NCBI RefSeq assembly: GCF_051014445.1 | Contig: NC_135134.1 | Coordinates: 3,873,672 to 3,937,671 of the forward strand | Direction of reading: 5' to 3' | Length of the DNA: 64,000 nucleotides | From: Colletes latitarsis | Lineage: Eukaryota > Arthropoda > Insecta > Hymenoptera > Colletidae | Notes under the pieces: generated by a model | The model's input: only the letters and a program-made list of their open reading frames with translations | What the model was told of the DNA's origin: nothing | The model's database searches: none | Program-made: the position numbers and the translations under genes | In this document: in pieces, positions 13,501-27,653 of the stretch | Numbering within the stretch: the first letter of the stretch is position 1 | Layout: each line of letters begins with the position of its first letter

Positions 13501-16149
13501 CTGGTTTGGATCACGTAGTAATGTGGTACCACACTGAAACATTCAATTAAATCTTGTCTTGATAAATATATTAGAGGATAGCGCATGTTAGGTCTGGGTT
13601 AGGTCTAGGATTTGCCCTCAGCGGGCTCATACTATCGCATATTTCTCATACTTGATGGCTAGATCCTGGGCTTTTTCTGGATTGGATCAGGTAGTAATGT
13701 GGTATCACACTGAAACATTCAATTAAACCTGGTTTCGATCAATATTTTAGAGGATAACGCATGTTATGGTTGGGTTAGGCCTGGGATTTGCCATCATCAG
13801 ACACATACTTTCGCATTCTCCACATACTTGTTGAACAGATCCTGGGTTTTTTCTGGTTTGGATCACGTAGTAATGTGGTACCACACTGAAACAGTCCATT
13901 AAACCTGGTTTCGATCAATATTTTAGAGGATAACGCATGTTATGTCTGGGATAGGTCTGGGATTTGCCCTCGTCAGGCTCATACTTTCGCATTCTCCACA
14001 TACTTGTTGACCAGATCCTGGGTTTATTCTGGTTTGGATCACGTAGTAATGTGGTACCACACTGAAACAGTCCGTTAAACCTGGTTTCGATCAATATTTT
14101 AGAGGATAACGCATGTTATGTCTAGGTTGGGCCTGGGAGTTGCCCACATCAGACACATACTTACGCATTCTCCACATACTTGTTAATCAGATCCTGGGTT
14201 TTTTCTGATTTGGATCACGTAGTAATGTGGTACCACACTGAAACAGTCCATTAAACCAGGTTTCGATCAATATTTTTGAGGGTAACGCATGTTAGGTCTA
14301 GGTTAGGCCTGGAATTTTTCCCCATCAGACACATACTTTCGCATTCTCCACATACTTGTTGAACAGATCCTGGGTTTTTTCTGGTTTGGATCACGTAGTA
14401 ATGTGGTACCACACTGAAAGAGTCCATTAAACCTGGTTTCGATCAATATTTTAGAGGATAACGCATGTTAAGTCTTGGTTAGTTCTGGGATTTGCCATCG
14501 TCGGGCTCATACTTTCGCATTCTTCACATACTAGTTGTACAGATCCTGGGTTTTCTTCTGGTTTGGATCACGTAGTAATGTGGTACCACACTGAAACAGT
14601 CGATTAAACCTGGTCTTGATAAATATTTTAGAGGATAACGCATGTTAGGTCTGGGTTAGATCTAGGATTTGCCCTAATCAGGCTCCTAATTTCGCATATT
14701 TCTCATACTTCATGGCTAGATCCTGCGCTTTTTCTGGATTGGATCACGTAGTAATGTGGTACCACACTGAAACGGTCCATTAAACCTGGTTTCGATCAAT
14801 ATTTTAGAGGATAACGCATGTTATGTCTGGGATAGGTCTGGGGTTTGCCCTCATCAGGCTCATAGTTTCGCGTTTTTCACATACTTGTTGAACAGATCCT
14901 GGGTTTTTCTGGTTTGGATCACGTAGTAATGTGGTACCACACTGAAACAGTCCATTAAACCTGGTGTCGATCAATATTTTAGAAGATAACGCATGTTAGG
15001 TCTTGGTTAGTTCTGGGATTTGCTCTGATCAGGCTCGGTCTTTCGCATATTTCTCATAGTTGATGGCCAGTTTCTGGGCGTTTTCTGGTTTGGATGACGT
15101 AGTAATGTGGTACCACACTGAAACAGTCCATTAAACCTGGTTTTGATCAATATTTTAGAGGATAACGCATGTTATGTCTGGGATAGGTCTGGGACTTGCC
15201 CACTTCAGGCACATAGTTTCGCGTTTTTCACATACTTGTTGAACAGATCCCTGGCTTTTTCTGGATTGGATCAGGTAGTACTGTGGTATCACACTGAAAC
15301 AGTCCATTAAACCTGGTCTTGATAAATATTTTAGAGAATAACGCATGTTAGGTCTGGGTTAGGTCTGGGAATTGCCCTCATCAAGGTCATACTTTCGCAT
15401 TTTTCACTTACTTGTTGAACAGATCCTGGGTTTTTTCTGGTTTGGATCACGTAGTAATGTGGTACCACACTGAAACATTCAATTAAATCTGGTCTTGATA
15501 AATATTTTAGAGGATAACGCATATTAGGTCTTGGTTAGGTCTAGGATTTGCCCTCAGCGGGCTCATACTATCGCATATTTCTCATACTTGATGGCTAGAT
15601 CCTGGGCTTTTTCTGGATTGGATCAGGTAGTAATGTGGTATCACACTGAAACATTCAATTAAACCTGGTTTCGATCAATATTCTAGAGGATAACGCATGT
15701 TATGTCTTGGTTAGTTCTGGGATTTGCTCTGATCTGGCTCGGTCTTTCGCATATTTCTCATAGTTGATGGCCAGTTTCTGGGCGTTTTCTGGTTTGGATG
15801 ACGTAGTAATGTGGTACCACACTGAAACAGTCCATTAAACCTGGTTTCGGTCAATATTTTAGAGGACAACGCATGGTATGTCTGGGATAGGCCTGGGATT
15901 TGCCATCATCAGACACATACTTTCGCATTCTCCACATACTTGTTGAACAGATCCTGGGTTTTTTCTGGTTTGGATCACGTAGTAATGTGGTACCACACTG
16001 AAACAGTCCATTAAACCTGGTTTTGATCAATATTTTAGAGGATAACGCATGTTATGTCTGGGATAGGTCTGGGATTTTCCCTCATCAGACACATACTTTC
16101 GCAGTCTCCACATACTTGCTGAACGGATCCTGGGTTTTTTCTGCTTTGG

Positions 16150-18611
16150 ATCACGTAGTAAGGCGGTACCACACTGAAACATTCAATTAAACCTGGTTTC
16201 GATCAATATTTTAGAGGATAACGCATGTTATGGTTGGGTTAGGCCTGGGATTTGCCATCATCAGACACATACTTTCGCATTCTCCGCATACTTGTTGAAC
16301 AGATCCTGGGTTTTCTCTGGTTTGGATCACGTAGTAATGTGGTACCACACTGAAACAGTCCATTAATCCTGGTTTCGATCAATATTTTAGAGGATAACGC
16401 ATGTTATGTCTGGGATAGGTCTGGGATTTGCCCTCGTCAGGCTCATACTTTCGCATTCTCCACATACTTGTTGACCAGATCATGGGTTTATTCTGGATTG
16501 GATCACGTAGTAATGTGGTACCACACTGAAACAGTCGATTAAACCTGGTCTTGATAAATATTTTACAGGATTACGCATGTTAGGTCTGGGTCAGGTCTAG
16601 GATTTGCCCTAATCAGGCTCCTAATTTCGCATATTTCTCATACTTCATGGCTAGATCCTGGGCTTTTTCTGGATTGGATCACGTAGTAATGTGGTACCAC
16701 ACTGAAACAGTAAATTAAGCCTGGTTTCGATCAATATTTTAGAGAATAACGCATGTTAGGTCTTGGTTAGGTCTGGAAATTGCCCTCATCAAGGTCATAC
16801 TTTCGCATTTTTCACATACTTGTTGAACAGATCCTGGGTTTTTTCTGGTTTGGATCACGTAGTAATGTGGTACCACACTGAAACATTCAATTAAATCTGG
16901 TCTTGATAAATATTTTAGAGGATAACACATGTTAGGTCTTTTTTAGGCCTGGGATTTTCCCTCATCAGACACATACTTTCGCATTCTCCACATACTTGCT
17001 GAACGGATCCTGGGTTTTTTCTGCTTTGGATCACGTAGTAAGGCGGTACCACACTGAAACATTCAATTAAACCTGGTTTCGATCAATATTTTTGAGGATA
17101 ACGCATGTTAGGTCTGGGTTAGGTCTAGGATTTCCCCTCAGCGGGCTCACAATTTCGCATATTTCTCAAACTCCATGGCTCGATCCTGGGCTTTTTCTGG
17201 ATTGGATCACGTAGTAATGTGGTACCACACTGATACAGTAAATTGAACCCGGTTTCGATCAATATTTTAGAGGATAACGCAAGTTAGGTCTGGGATAAGT
17301 CCGGGATTTGCCCTCTTCAGGCTCATAGTTTCGCGTTTTTCACATACTTGTTGAACAGATTCTGGGTTTTTTCTGGTTTGGATCACGTAGTAATGTGGTA
17401 CCACACTGAAACAGTCCATTAAACCTGGTTTTGATCAATATTTTAGAGGATAACGCATGTTATGTCTGGGATAGGTCCGGGATTTGCCCTCTTCAGGCTC
17501 ATAGTTTCGCGTTTTTCACATACTTGTTGAACAGATTCTGGGTTTTTCTGGTTTGGATCACGTAGTAATGTGGTACCACGCAGATACTGTCCATTAAACC
17601 TGGTTTCGATCAATATTGAAGAGGGCAACGCATGTTAGGTCTGGGATAGGTCTGGGATTTGCCCTCTTCAGTCTCATAGTTTCGCGTTTTTCACATACTT
17701 GTTGAACAGATTCTGGGTTTTTTCTGGTTTGGATCACGTAGTAATGTGGTACCACACTGAAACAGTCCATTAAACCTGGTTTCGATCAATATTCTAGAGG
17801 ATAACGCATGTTATGTCTAGGTTAGGCCTGGGATTTGCCCTCATCAGACACATACTTTCGCATTCTCCACATACTTGTTGAACAGATCCTGGGTTTTTTC
17901 TGGTTTGGATCACGTAGTAATGTGGTACCACACTGAAACATTCAATTAAATCTTGTCTTGATAAATATATTAGAGGATAGCGCATGTTAGGTCTGGGTTA
18001 GGTCTAGGATTTGCCCTCAGCGGGCTCATACTATCGCATATTTCTCATACTTGATGGCTAGATCCTGGGCTTTTTCTGGATTGGATCAGGTAGTAATGTG
18101 AAATCACACTGAAACATTCAATTAAACCTGGTTTCGATCAATATTTTAGAGGATAACGCATGTTATGGTTGGGTTAGGCCTGGGATTTGCCATCATCAGA
18201 CACATACTTTCGCATTCTCCACATACTTGTTGAACAGATCCTGGGTTTTTTCTGGTTTGGATCACGTAGTAATGTGGTACCACGCTGAAACAGTCCATTA
18301 AACCAGGTTTCGATCAATATTTTTGAGGGTAACGCATGTTAGGTCTAGGTTAGGCCTGGGATTTTCCCTCATCAGACACATACTTTCGCATTCTTCACAT
18401 ACTTGTTGAACGGATCCTGGGTTTTTTCTGGTTTGGATCACGTAGCAATGTGGTACCACACTGACACAGTCCATTAAACCTGGTTTCGATCAATATTTTA
18501 GAGGGTAACGCATGTTATGTCTGGGATAGGTCTGGGATTTGCCCTCGTCAGGCTCATACTTTCGCATTCTTCACATACTAGTTGTACAGATCCTGGGTTT
18601 TTCTGGTTTGG
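16150..18611 (+). repeat. 14-mer higher-order repeat, copy 1
   Basis: Matches 18612-20867 at offset 2462 (14 monomers). Shared private variants include GTAAGGCGGTACC, TTATGGTTGGGTTAGG and an odd CACGCAGATACTG monomer (near 17577 and 20039). The match weakens after about 18405 of this copy. Confidence 0.8.
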
Positions 18612-20867
18612 ATCACGTAGTAAGGCGGTACCACACTGAAACATTCAATTAAACCTGGTTTCGATCAATATTTTAGAGGATAACGCATGTTATGGTTGGG
18701 TTAGGCCTGGGATTTGCCATCATCAGACACATACTTTCGCATTCTCCGCATACTTGTTGAACAGATCCTGGGTTTTCTCTGGTTTGGATCACGTAGTAAT
18801 GTGGTACCACACTGAAACAGTCCATTAATCCTGGTTTCGATCAATATTTTAGAGGATAACGCATGTTATGTCTGGGATAGGTCTGGGTTTTGCCCTCGTC
18901 AGGCTCATACTTTCGCATTCTCCACATACTTGTTGACCAGATCATGGGTTTATTCTGGATTGGATCACGTAGTAATGTGGTACCACACTGAAACAGTCGA
19001 TTAAACCTGGTCTTGATAAATATTTTACAGGATTACGCATGTTAGGTCTGGGTCAGGTCTAGGATTTGCCCTAATCAGGCTCCTAATTTCGCATATTTCT
19101 CATACTTCATGGCTAGATCCTGGGCTTTTTCTGGATTGGATCACGTAGTAATGTGGTACCACACTGAAACAGTAAATTAAGCCTGGTTTCGATCAATATT
19201 TTAGAGAATAACGCATGTTAGGTCTTGGTTAGGTCTGGAAATTGCCCTCATCAAGGTCATACTTTCGCATTTTTCACATACTTGTTGAACAGATCCTGGG
19301 TTTTTTCTGGTTTGGATCACGTAGTAATGTGGTACCACACTGAAACATTCAATTAAATCTGGTCTTGATAAATATTTTAGAGGATAACACATGTTAGGTC
19401 TTTGTTAGGCCTGGGATTTTCCCTCATCAGACACATACTTTCGCATTCTCCACATACTTGCTGAACGGATCCTGGGTTTTTTCTGCTTTGGATCACGTAG
19501 TAAGGCGGTACCACACTGAAACATTCAATTAAACCTGGTTTCGATCAATATTTTTGAGGATAACGCATGTTAGGTCTGGGTTAGGTCTAGGATTTCCCCT
19601 CAGCGGGCTCACAATTTCGCATATTTCTCAAACTCCATGGCTCGATCCTGGGCTTTTTCTGGATTGGATCACGTAGTAATGTGGTACCACACTGATACAG
19701 TAAATTGAACCCGGTTTCGATCAATATTTTAGAGGATAACGCAAGTTAGGTCTGGGATAAGTCCGGGATTTGCCCTCTTCAGGCTCATAGTTTCGCGTTT
19801 TTCACATACTTGTTGAACAGATTCTGGGTTTTTTCTGGTTTGGATCACGTAGTAATGTGGTACCACACTGAAACAGTCCATTAAACCTGGTTTTGATCAA
19901 TATTTTAGAGGATAACGCATGTTATGTCTGGGATAGGTCCGGGATTTGCCCTCTTCAGGCTCATAGTTTCGCGTTTTTCACATACTTGTTGAACAGATTC
20001 TGGGTTTTTCTGGTTTGGATCACGTAGTAATGTGGTACCACGCAGATACTGTCCATTAAACCTGGTTTCGATCAATATTGAAGAGGGCAACGCATGTTAG
20101 GTCTGGGATAGGTCTGGGATTTGCCCTCTTCAGTCTCATAGTTTCGCGTTTTTCACATACTTGTTGAACAGATTCTGGGTTTTTTCTGGTTTGGATCACG
20201 TAGTAATGTGGTACCACACTGAAACAGTCCATTAAACCTGGTTTCGATCAATATTCTAGAGGATAACGCATGTTATGTCTAGGTTAGGCCTGGGATTTGC
20301 CCTCATCAGACACATACTTTCGCATTCTCCACATACTTGTTGAACAGATCCTGGGTTTTTTCTGGTTTGGATCACGTAGTAATGTGGTACCACACTGAAA
20401 CATTCAATTAAATCTTGTCTTGATAAATATATTAGAGGATAGCGCATGTTAGGTCTGGGTTAGGTCTAGGATTTGCCCTCAGCGGGCTCATACTATCGCA
20501 TATTTCTCATACTTGATGGCTAGATCCTGGGCTTTTTCTGGATTGGATCAGGTAGTAATGTGAAATCACACTGAAACATTCAATTAAACCTGGTTTCGAT
20601 CAATATTTTAGAGGATAACGCATGTTATGGTTGGGTTAGGCCTGGGATTTGCCATCATCAGACACATACTTTCGCATTCTCCACATACTTGTTGAACAGA
20701 TCCTGGGTTTTTTCTGGTTTGGATCACGTAGTAATGTGGTACCACGCTGAAACAGTCCATTAAACCAGGTTTCGATCAATATTTTTGAGGGTAACGCATG
20801 TTAGGTCTAGGTTAGGCCTGGGATTTTCCCTCATCAGACACATACTTTCGCATTCTTCACATACTTG
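18612..20867 (+). repeat. 14-mer higher-order repeat, copy 2
   Basis: Second unit of the 2462-bp tandem duplication, nearly identical to the first. It ends near 20867, where GAACAGATTCTGG replaces the GAACGGATCCTGG of copy 1. Confidence 0.8.
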
Positions 20868-23570
20868 TTGAACAGATTCTGGTTTTTTTCTGGTTTGGAT
20901 CACGTAGTAATGTGGTACCACACCGAAACAGTCCATTAAACCTGGTTTCGATCAATATTTTAGAGGATAACGCATGTTATGTCTGGGATAGGTCTGGGAT
21001 TTGCCCTCATCAGGCTCATAGTTCCGCGTTTTTCACTTACTTGTTGGACAGATCCTGTGTTTTTCTGGTTTGGATCACGTAGTAATGTGGTACCACACTG
21101 AAACAGTCCATTAAACCTGGTTTCGATCAATATCTTTGAGCGTAACGCATGTTAGGTCTAGGTTAGGCCTGGGATTTTCCCTCATTAGACACATACTTTC
21201 GCTGTCATCACATACTTGTTGAACGGATCCTGGGTTTTTTCTGGTTTGGATCACGTAGCAATGTGGTACCACACTGAAACAGTCCATTAAACCTGGTTTC
21301 GATCAATATTTTAGAGGGTAACGCATGTTATGTCTGGGATAGGTCTGGGATTTGCCCTCGTCAGGCTCATACTTTCGCATTCTTCACATACTAGTTGTAC
21401 AGATCCTGGGTTTTTCTGGTTTGGATCACGTAGTAATGTGGTACCACACTGAAACAGTCCATTAAACCAGGTTTCGATCAATATTTTTGAGGGTAACGCA
21501 TGTTATGTCTGGGATAGGTCTGGGATTTGCCCTCTTCAGGCTCATAGTTTCGCGTTTTTCACATACTTGTTGAACAGATTCTGGGTTTTTCTGGTTTGGA
21601 TCACGTAGTAATGTGGTGCCACACTGAAACAGTCCACTAAACCTAGTTTCGATCAATATTTTAGAGGATGACGCACGTTAGGACTAGGTTAGACCTGGGA
21701 TTTGCGTTCATCAGGGTCATACTTTCGCGTTTTTCACATACTTGTTGAACAGATCCCTGGCTCATTCTGGTTTGGATCATGTACTAATGTGGTACCACAC
21801 TGAAACAGTCCATTAAACCTGGTTTGGATCAATATTTTAGAGGATAACGCATGTTATGTCCAGGTTAGGTCTGGGATTTGCTCTCATCAGGCTCATACTT
21901 TCGCATTCTTCACATACTAGTTGTACAGATCCTGGGTTTTGTTCTGGTTTGGATCACGTAGTAATGTGGTACCACACTGAAACAGTCCATTAAACCTGGT
22001 TTCGATCAATATTTTAGAGGATAACGCATGTTAAGTCGTGGTTAGTTCTGGGATTTGCTCTCATCAGGCTCGTACTTTCGTATTCTTCACATACTAGTTG
22101 TAAAGATCCTGAGTCTTTTTCTGGTTTGGATCACGTAGTAATGTGGTACCACACTGAAACAGTCGATTAAACCTGGTCTTGATAAATATTTTAGAGGATA
22201 ACGCATGTTAGGTCTGGGTTAGGTTTAGGATTTGCCCTAATCAGGCTCCTAATTTCGCATATTTCTCAGACTTCATGGCTAGATCCTGGGCTTTTTCTGG
22301 ATTGGATCACGTAGTAATATGGTACCACACTGAAACAGTCCATTAAACCTGGTTTCGATCAATATTTTAGAGGATAACGCATGTTAAGTCGTGGTTAGTT
22401 CTGGGATTTGCTCTCATCAGGCTCGTACTTTCGCATATTTCTCATAGTTGATGGCCAGATTCTGGGCGCTTTCTGGTTTGGATGACGTAGTAATGTGGTA
22501 CCACACTTTAACAGTCCATTAAACCTGGTTTCGATCAATATTTTAGAGGATAACGCATGTTATGTCTGGGATAGGTCTGGGATTTGCCCTCATCAGGCTC
22601 ATAGTTTCGCGTTTTTCACATACTTGTTGAACAGATCCTGGGTTTTTCTGGTTTGGATCACGTAGTAATGTGGTACCACACTGAAACAGTCCATTAAACC
22701 TGGTTTCGATCAATATTTTTGAGGGTAACGCATGTTAGGTCTAGGTTAGGCCTGGGATTTGCCCTCTTCAGGCTCATAGGTTCGCGTTTTTCACATACTT
22801 GTTGAACAGATTCTGGTTTTTTTCTGGTTTGGATCACGTAGTAATGTGGTACCACAACGAAACAGCCCATTAAACCTGGTTTCGATCAATATTTTACAGG
22901 ATAACGCATGTTATGTCTGGGATAGGTCTGGTATTTGCCCCCATCAGGCTCATAGTTTCGCGTTTTTGACTTACTTGTTGAACAGATCCTGTGTTTTTCT
23001 GATTTGGATCACGTAGTAATGTGGTACCACACTGAAACAGTCCATTAAACCTGGTTTCGATCAATATCTTTGAGGGTAACGCATGTTAGGTCTAGGTTAG
23101 GCCTGGGATTTTCCCTCATCAGACACATACTTTCGCATTCATCACATACTTGTTGAACGGATCCTGGGTTTTTTCTGGTTTGGATCACGTAACAATGTGG
23201 TACCACACTGATATAGTCCATTAAACCTGGTTTCGATCAATATTTTAGAGGATAACCCATGTTAGGTCTGGGATAGTTCCGGGATTTGCCCTCATCAGGG
23301 TCATATTTTCGCATTTTTCACATAATTGTTGAACAGATTCCTGGCTTTTTCTGGATTGGATCAGGTAGTAATGTGGTATCACACTGGAACAGTCCATTAA
23401 ACCTGGTTTCGATCAATATTTTAGAGGATAACGCATGTTATGTCTGGGATAGGTCTGGGATTTTGCCCTCATCAGGCTCATAGTTTCGCGTTTTTCACAT
23501 ACTTGTTGAACAGATCCTGGGTTTTTCTGGTTTGGATCACGTAGTAATGTGGTACCACACTGAAACAGTC

Positions 23571-24225
23571 CATTAAACCTGGTTTCGATCAATATTTTAG
23601 AGGATAACGCATGTTAAGTCTTGGTTAGTTCTGGGATTTGCTCTCATCAGGCTCGTACTTTCGCATATTTCTGATAGTTGATGACCAGATTCTGGGCTTT
23701 TTCTGGTTTGGATCACGTAGTTGTGTGGTACCACACTGAAACAGTCCATTAAACCTGGTTTCGATCAATATTTTAGAGGATAACGCATGTTAAGTCTTGG
23801 TTAGTTCTGGGATTTGCTCTCATCAGGCTCGTACTTTCGCATATTTCTGATAGTTGAGGACCAGATTCTGGGCTTTTTCTGGTTTGGATCACGTAGTTGT
23901 GTGGTACCACAACGAAACAGTCGATTAAAACAGGTTTCGGTCAATATTTTAGATGATAACGCAAGTTATGTCTGGGATAGGTCTGGGATTTGCCCTCGTC
24001 AGGCTCATACTTTCGCATTTTTCACATACTTGTTGAACAGATCCTGGGTTTTTTCTGGTTTGGATCACGTAGTAATGTGGTACCACACTGAAACATTCAA
24101 TTAAATCTAGTCTTGATAAATATTTTAGAGGATAACGCATGTTAGGTCTGGGTTAGGTCTAGGATTTGCCCTCAGCGGGCCCATACTATCGCATATTTCT
24201 CATACTTGATTGCTAGATCCTGGGC
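23571..24225 (+). repeat. Four-monomer block, one of three related copies
   Basis: Nearly identical to 25504-26158 (offset 1933, 11 monomers) and similar to the window start (offset 23570). The match ends near 24225, where CTGGTTTGGATCACG here replaces CTGGATTGGATCAGG. Confidence 0.7.
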
Positions 24226-25503
24226 TTTTTCTGGTTTGGATCACGTAGTAATGTGGTACCACACTGAAACAGTCGATTAAACCTGGTCTTGATAAATATT
24301 TTAGAGGATAACGCATGTTAGGTCTGGGTTAGGTTTAGGATTTGCCCTAATCAGGCTCCTAATTTCGCATATTTCTCAGACTTCATGGCTAGATCTTGGG
24401 CTTTTTCTGGATTGGATCACGTAGTAATGTGGTACCACACTGAAACAGTCCATTAAACCTGGTTTCGATCAATATTTTAGAAGATAACGCATGTTATGTC
24501 TGGGATAGGTCTGGGATTTGCCCTCATCAGGCTCATAGTTTCGCGTTTTTCACATACTTGTTGAACAGATCCTGGGTATTTCTGGTTTGGATCACGTAGT
24601 AATGTGGTACCACACTGAAACAGTCCATTAAACCTGGTTTCGATCAATATTTTAGAAGATAACGCATGTTAGGTCTTGGTTAGTTCTGGGATTTGCTCTG
24701 ATCAGGCTCGTACTTTCGCATATTTCTCATAGTTGATGGCCAGATTCTGGGCGCTTTCTGGTTTGGATGACGTAGTAATGTGGTACCACACTTTAACAGT
24801 CCATTAAACCTGGTTTCGATCAATATTTTAGAGGATAACGCATGTTATGTCTGGGATAGGTCTGGGATTTGCCCTCATCAGGCTCATAGTTTCGCGTTTT
24901 TCACATACTTGTTGAACAGATCCTGGGTTTTTCTGGTTTGGATCACGTAGTAATGTGGTACCACACTGAAACAGTCCATTAAACCTGGTTTCGATCAATA
25001 TTTTTGAGGGTAACGCATGTTAGGTCTAGGTTAGGCCTGGGATTTGCCCTCTTCAGGCTCATAGGTTCGCGTTTTTCACATACTTGTTGAACAGATTCTG
25101 GTTTTTTTCTGGTTTGGATCACGTAGTAATGTGGTACCACACCGAAACAGTCCATTAAACCTGGTTTCGATCAATATTTTACAGGATAACGCATGTTATG
25201 TCTGGGATAGGTCTGGTATTTGCCCTCATCAGGCTCATAGTTTCGCGTTTTTGACTTACTTGTTGAACAGATCCTGTGTTTTTCTGGTTTGGATCACGTA
25301 GTAATGTGGTACCACACTGAAACAGTCCATTAAACCTGGTTTCGATCAATATCTTTGAGGGTAACGCATGTTAGGTCTAGGTTAGGCCTGGGATTTTCCC
25401 TCATCAGACACATACTTTCGCATTCATCACATACTTGTTGAACGGATCCTTGGTTTTTTCTGGTTTGGATCACGTAACAATGTGGTACCACACTGAAACA
25501 GTC

Positions 25504-27653
25504 CATTAAACCTGGTTTCGATCAATATTTTAGAGGATAACGCATGTTAAGTCTTGGTTAGTTCTGGGATTTGCTCTCATCAGGCTCGTACTTTCGCATA
25601 TTTCTGATAGTTGATGACCAGATTCTGGGCTTTTTCTGGTTTGGATCACGTAGTTGTGTGGTACCACGCTGAAACAGTCCATTAAACCTGGTTTCGATCA
25701 ATATTTTAGAGGATAACGCATGTTAAGTCTTGGTTAGTTCTGGGATTTGCTCTCATCAGGCTCGTACTTTCGCATATTTCTGATAGTTGATGACCAGATT
25801 CTGGGCTTTTTCTGGTTTGGATCACGTAGTTGTGTGGTACCACAACGAAACAGTCGATTAAAACAGGTTTCGGTCAATATTTTAGATGATACCGCAAGTT
25901 ATGTCTGGGATAGGTCTGGGATTTGCCCTCGTCAGGCTCATACTTTCGCATTTTTCACATACTTGTTGAACAGATCCTGGGTTTTTTCTGGTTTGGATCA
26001 CGTAGTAATGTGGTACCACACTGAAACATTCAATTAAATCTAGTCTTGATAAATATTTTAGAGGATAACGCATGTTAGGTCTGGGTTAGGTCTAGGATTT
26101 GCCCTCAGCGGGCCCATACTATCGCATATTTCTCATACTTGATTGCTAGATCCTGGGCTTTTTCTGGATTGGATCAGGTAGTAATGGGGTATCACACTGG
26201 AACATTCAATTATACCTGGTTTCGATCAATATTTTAGAGGATAACGCATGTTATGTCTAGGTTAGGCCTGGGATTTGGCCTCAGCGGGCTCATACTATGG
26301 CATATTTCTCATACTTGATGGCTAGATCCTGGGCTTTTTCTGGATTGGATCAGGTAGTAATGAGGTATCACACTGAAACATTCAATTATACCTGGTTTCG
26401 ATTAATATCTTAGAGGATAACGCATGTTATGTCTAGGCTAGGCCTGGGATTTGCCCTCATTAGGCTCATAGTTTCGCGTTTTTCACATACTTGTTGAACA
26501 GATCCTGGGTTTTTCTGGTTTGGATCACGTAGTAATGTGGTACCACACTGAAACAGTCCATTAAACCTGGTTTCGATCAATATTTTAGAGGATAACGCAT
26601 GTTATGTCTGGGATACGTCTGGGATTTTGCCCTCATCAGGCCCATAGCTTCACGTTTTTCACATACTTGTTGAACAGATCCTGGGTTTTTCTGGTTTGGA
26701 TCACGTAGTAATGTGGTACCACACTGAAACAGTCCATTAAACCTGGTTTCGATCAATATTTTAGAGGATAACGCATGTTAAGTCTTGGTTAGTTCTGGGA
26801 TTTGCTCTCATCAGGCTCGTACTTTCGCATATTTCTCGTAGTTGATGGCCAGATTCTGGGCTTTCTCTGGTTTGGATCACGTAGTAATGTGGTACCACAC
26901 TGAAACAGTCGATTAAAGCAGGTTTCGGTCAATATTTTAGGTGATAACGCAAGTTATGTCTGGGATTGGTCTGGGCTTTGCCCTCGTCAGGCTCATACTT
27001 TCGCATTCTTCACATACTTGTTGAACAGATCCCTGGCTTTTTCTGGTTTGGATCACGTAGTAATGTGGTACCACACTGAAACAGTCGCTTAAACCTGGTT
27101 TCGATCAATATTTTAGAGGATAACGCATGTTATGTCTAGGTTAGGCCAGGGATTTGCCCTCATCAGGCTCAAACTTTCGCATATTTCTCATACTGGATGG
27201 CTATATCCTGGGCTTTTTCTGGATTGGATCACGTACTAATGTGGTACAACACTGAAACAGTCCATTAAACCTGGCTTCGATCAATATTTAAGAGAATAAC
27301 GCATGTTAGGTCTAGGTTAGGTCTGGGATTTGCTCTCATCAGGCTCGTACTTTCGCATATTTCTCATAGCTGATGGCCAGGTTCTGGGCTTTTTCTGGTT
27401 TGGATCACGTAGTAATGTGGTTCCACACTGAAACAGTCGCTTAAAACAGGTTTCGGTGAATATTTTAGAGGATAACGCATGTTATGTCTGGGATAGGCCT
27501 GGGATTTGCCATCATCAGACACATACTTTCGCATTCTCCACATACTTGTTGAACAGATCCTGGGTTTTTTCTGGTTTGGATCACGTAGTAATGGGGAACC
27601 ACACTGAAACAGTCCATTAAACCTGGTTTTGATCAATATATTAGAGGATAACG
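25504..27653 (+). repeat. Long-range duplicated block, copy 2 (partner 1-2150)
   Basis: Matches the window start at offset 25503 and shares its rare monomer variants in the same order. Its first 650 bp or so also match 23571-24225 at an 11-monomer offset of 1933 bp, so three related copies of this start exist. Confidence 0.75.

Noticed and set aside
23814..24104. 96-codon ORFs on + at 23814 and 25747
   Set aside because: Chance longer frames crossing monomer boundaries in two duplicated blocks; the same segments hold overlapping frames on the other strand.
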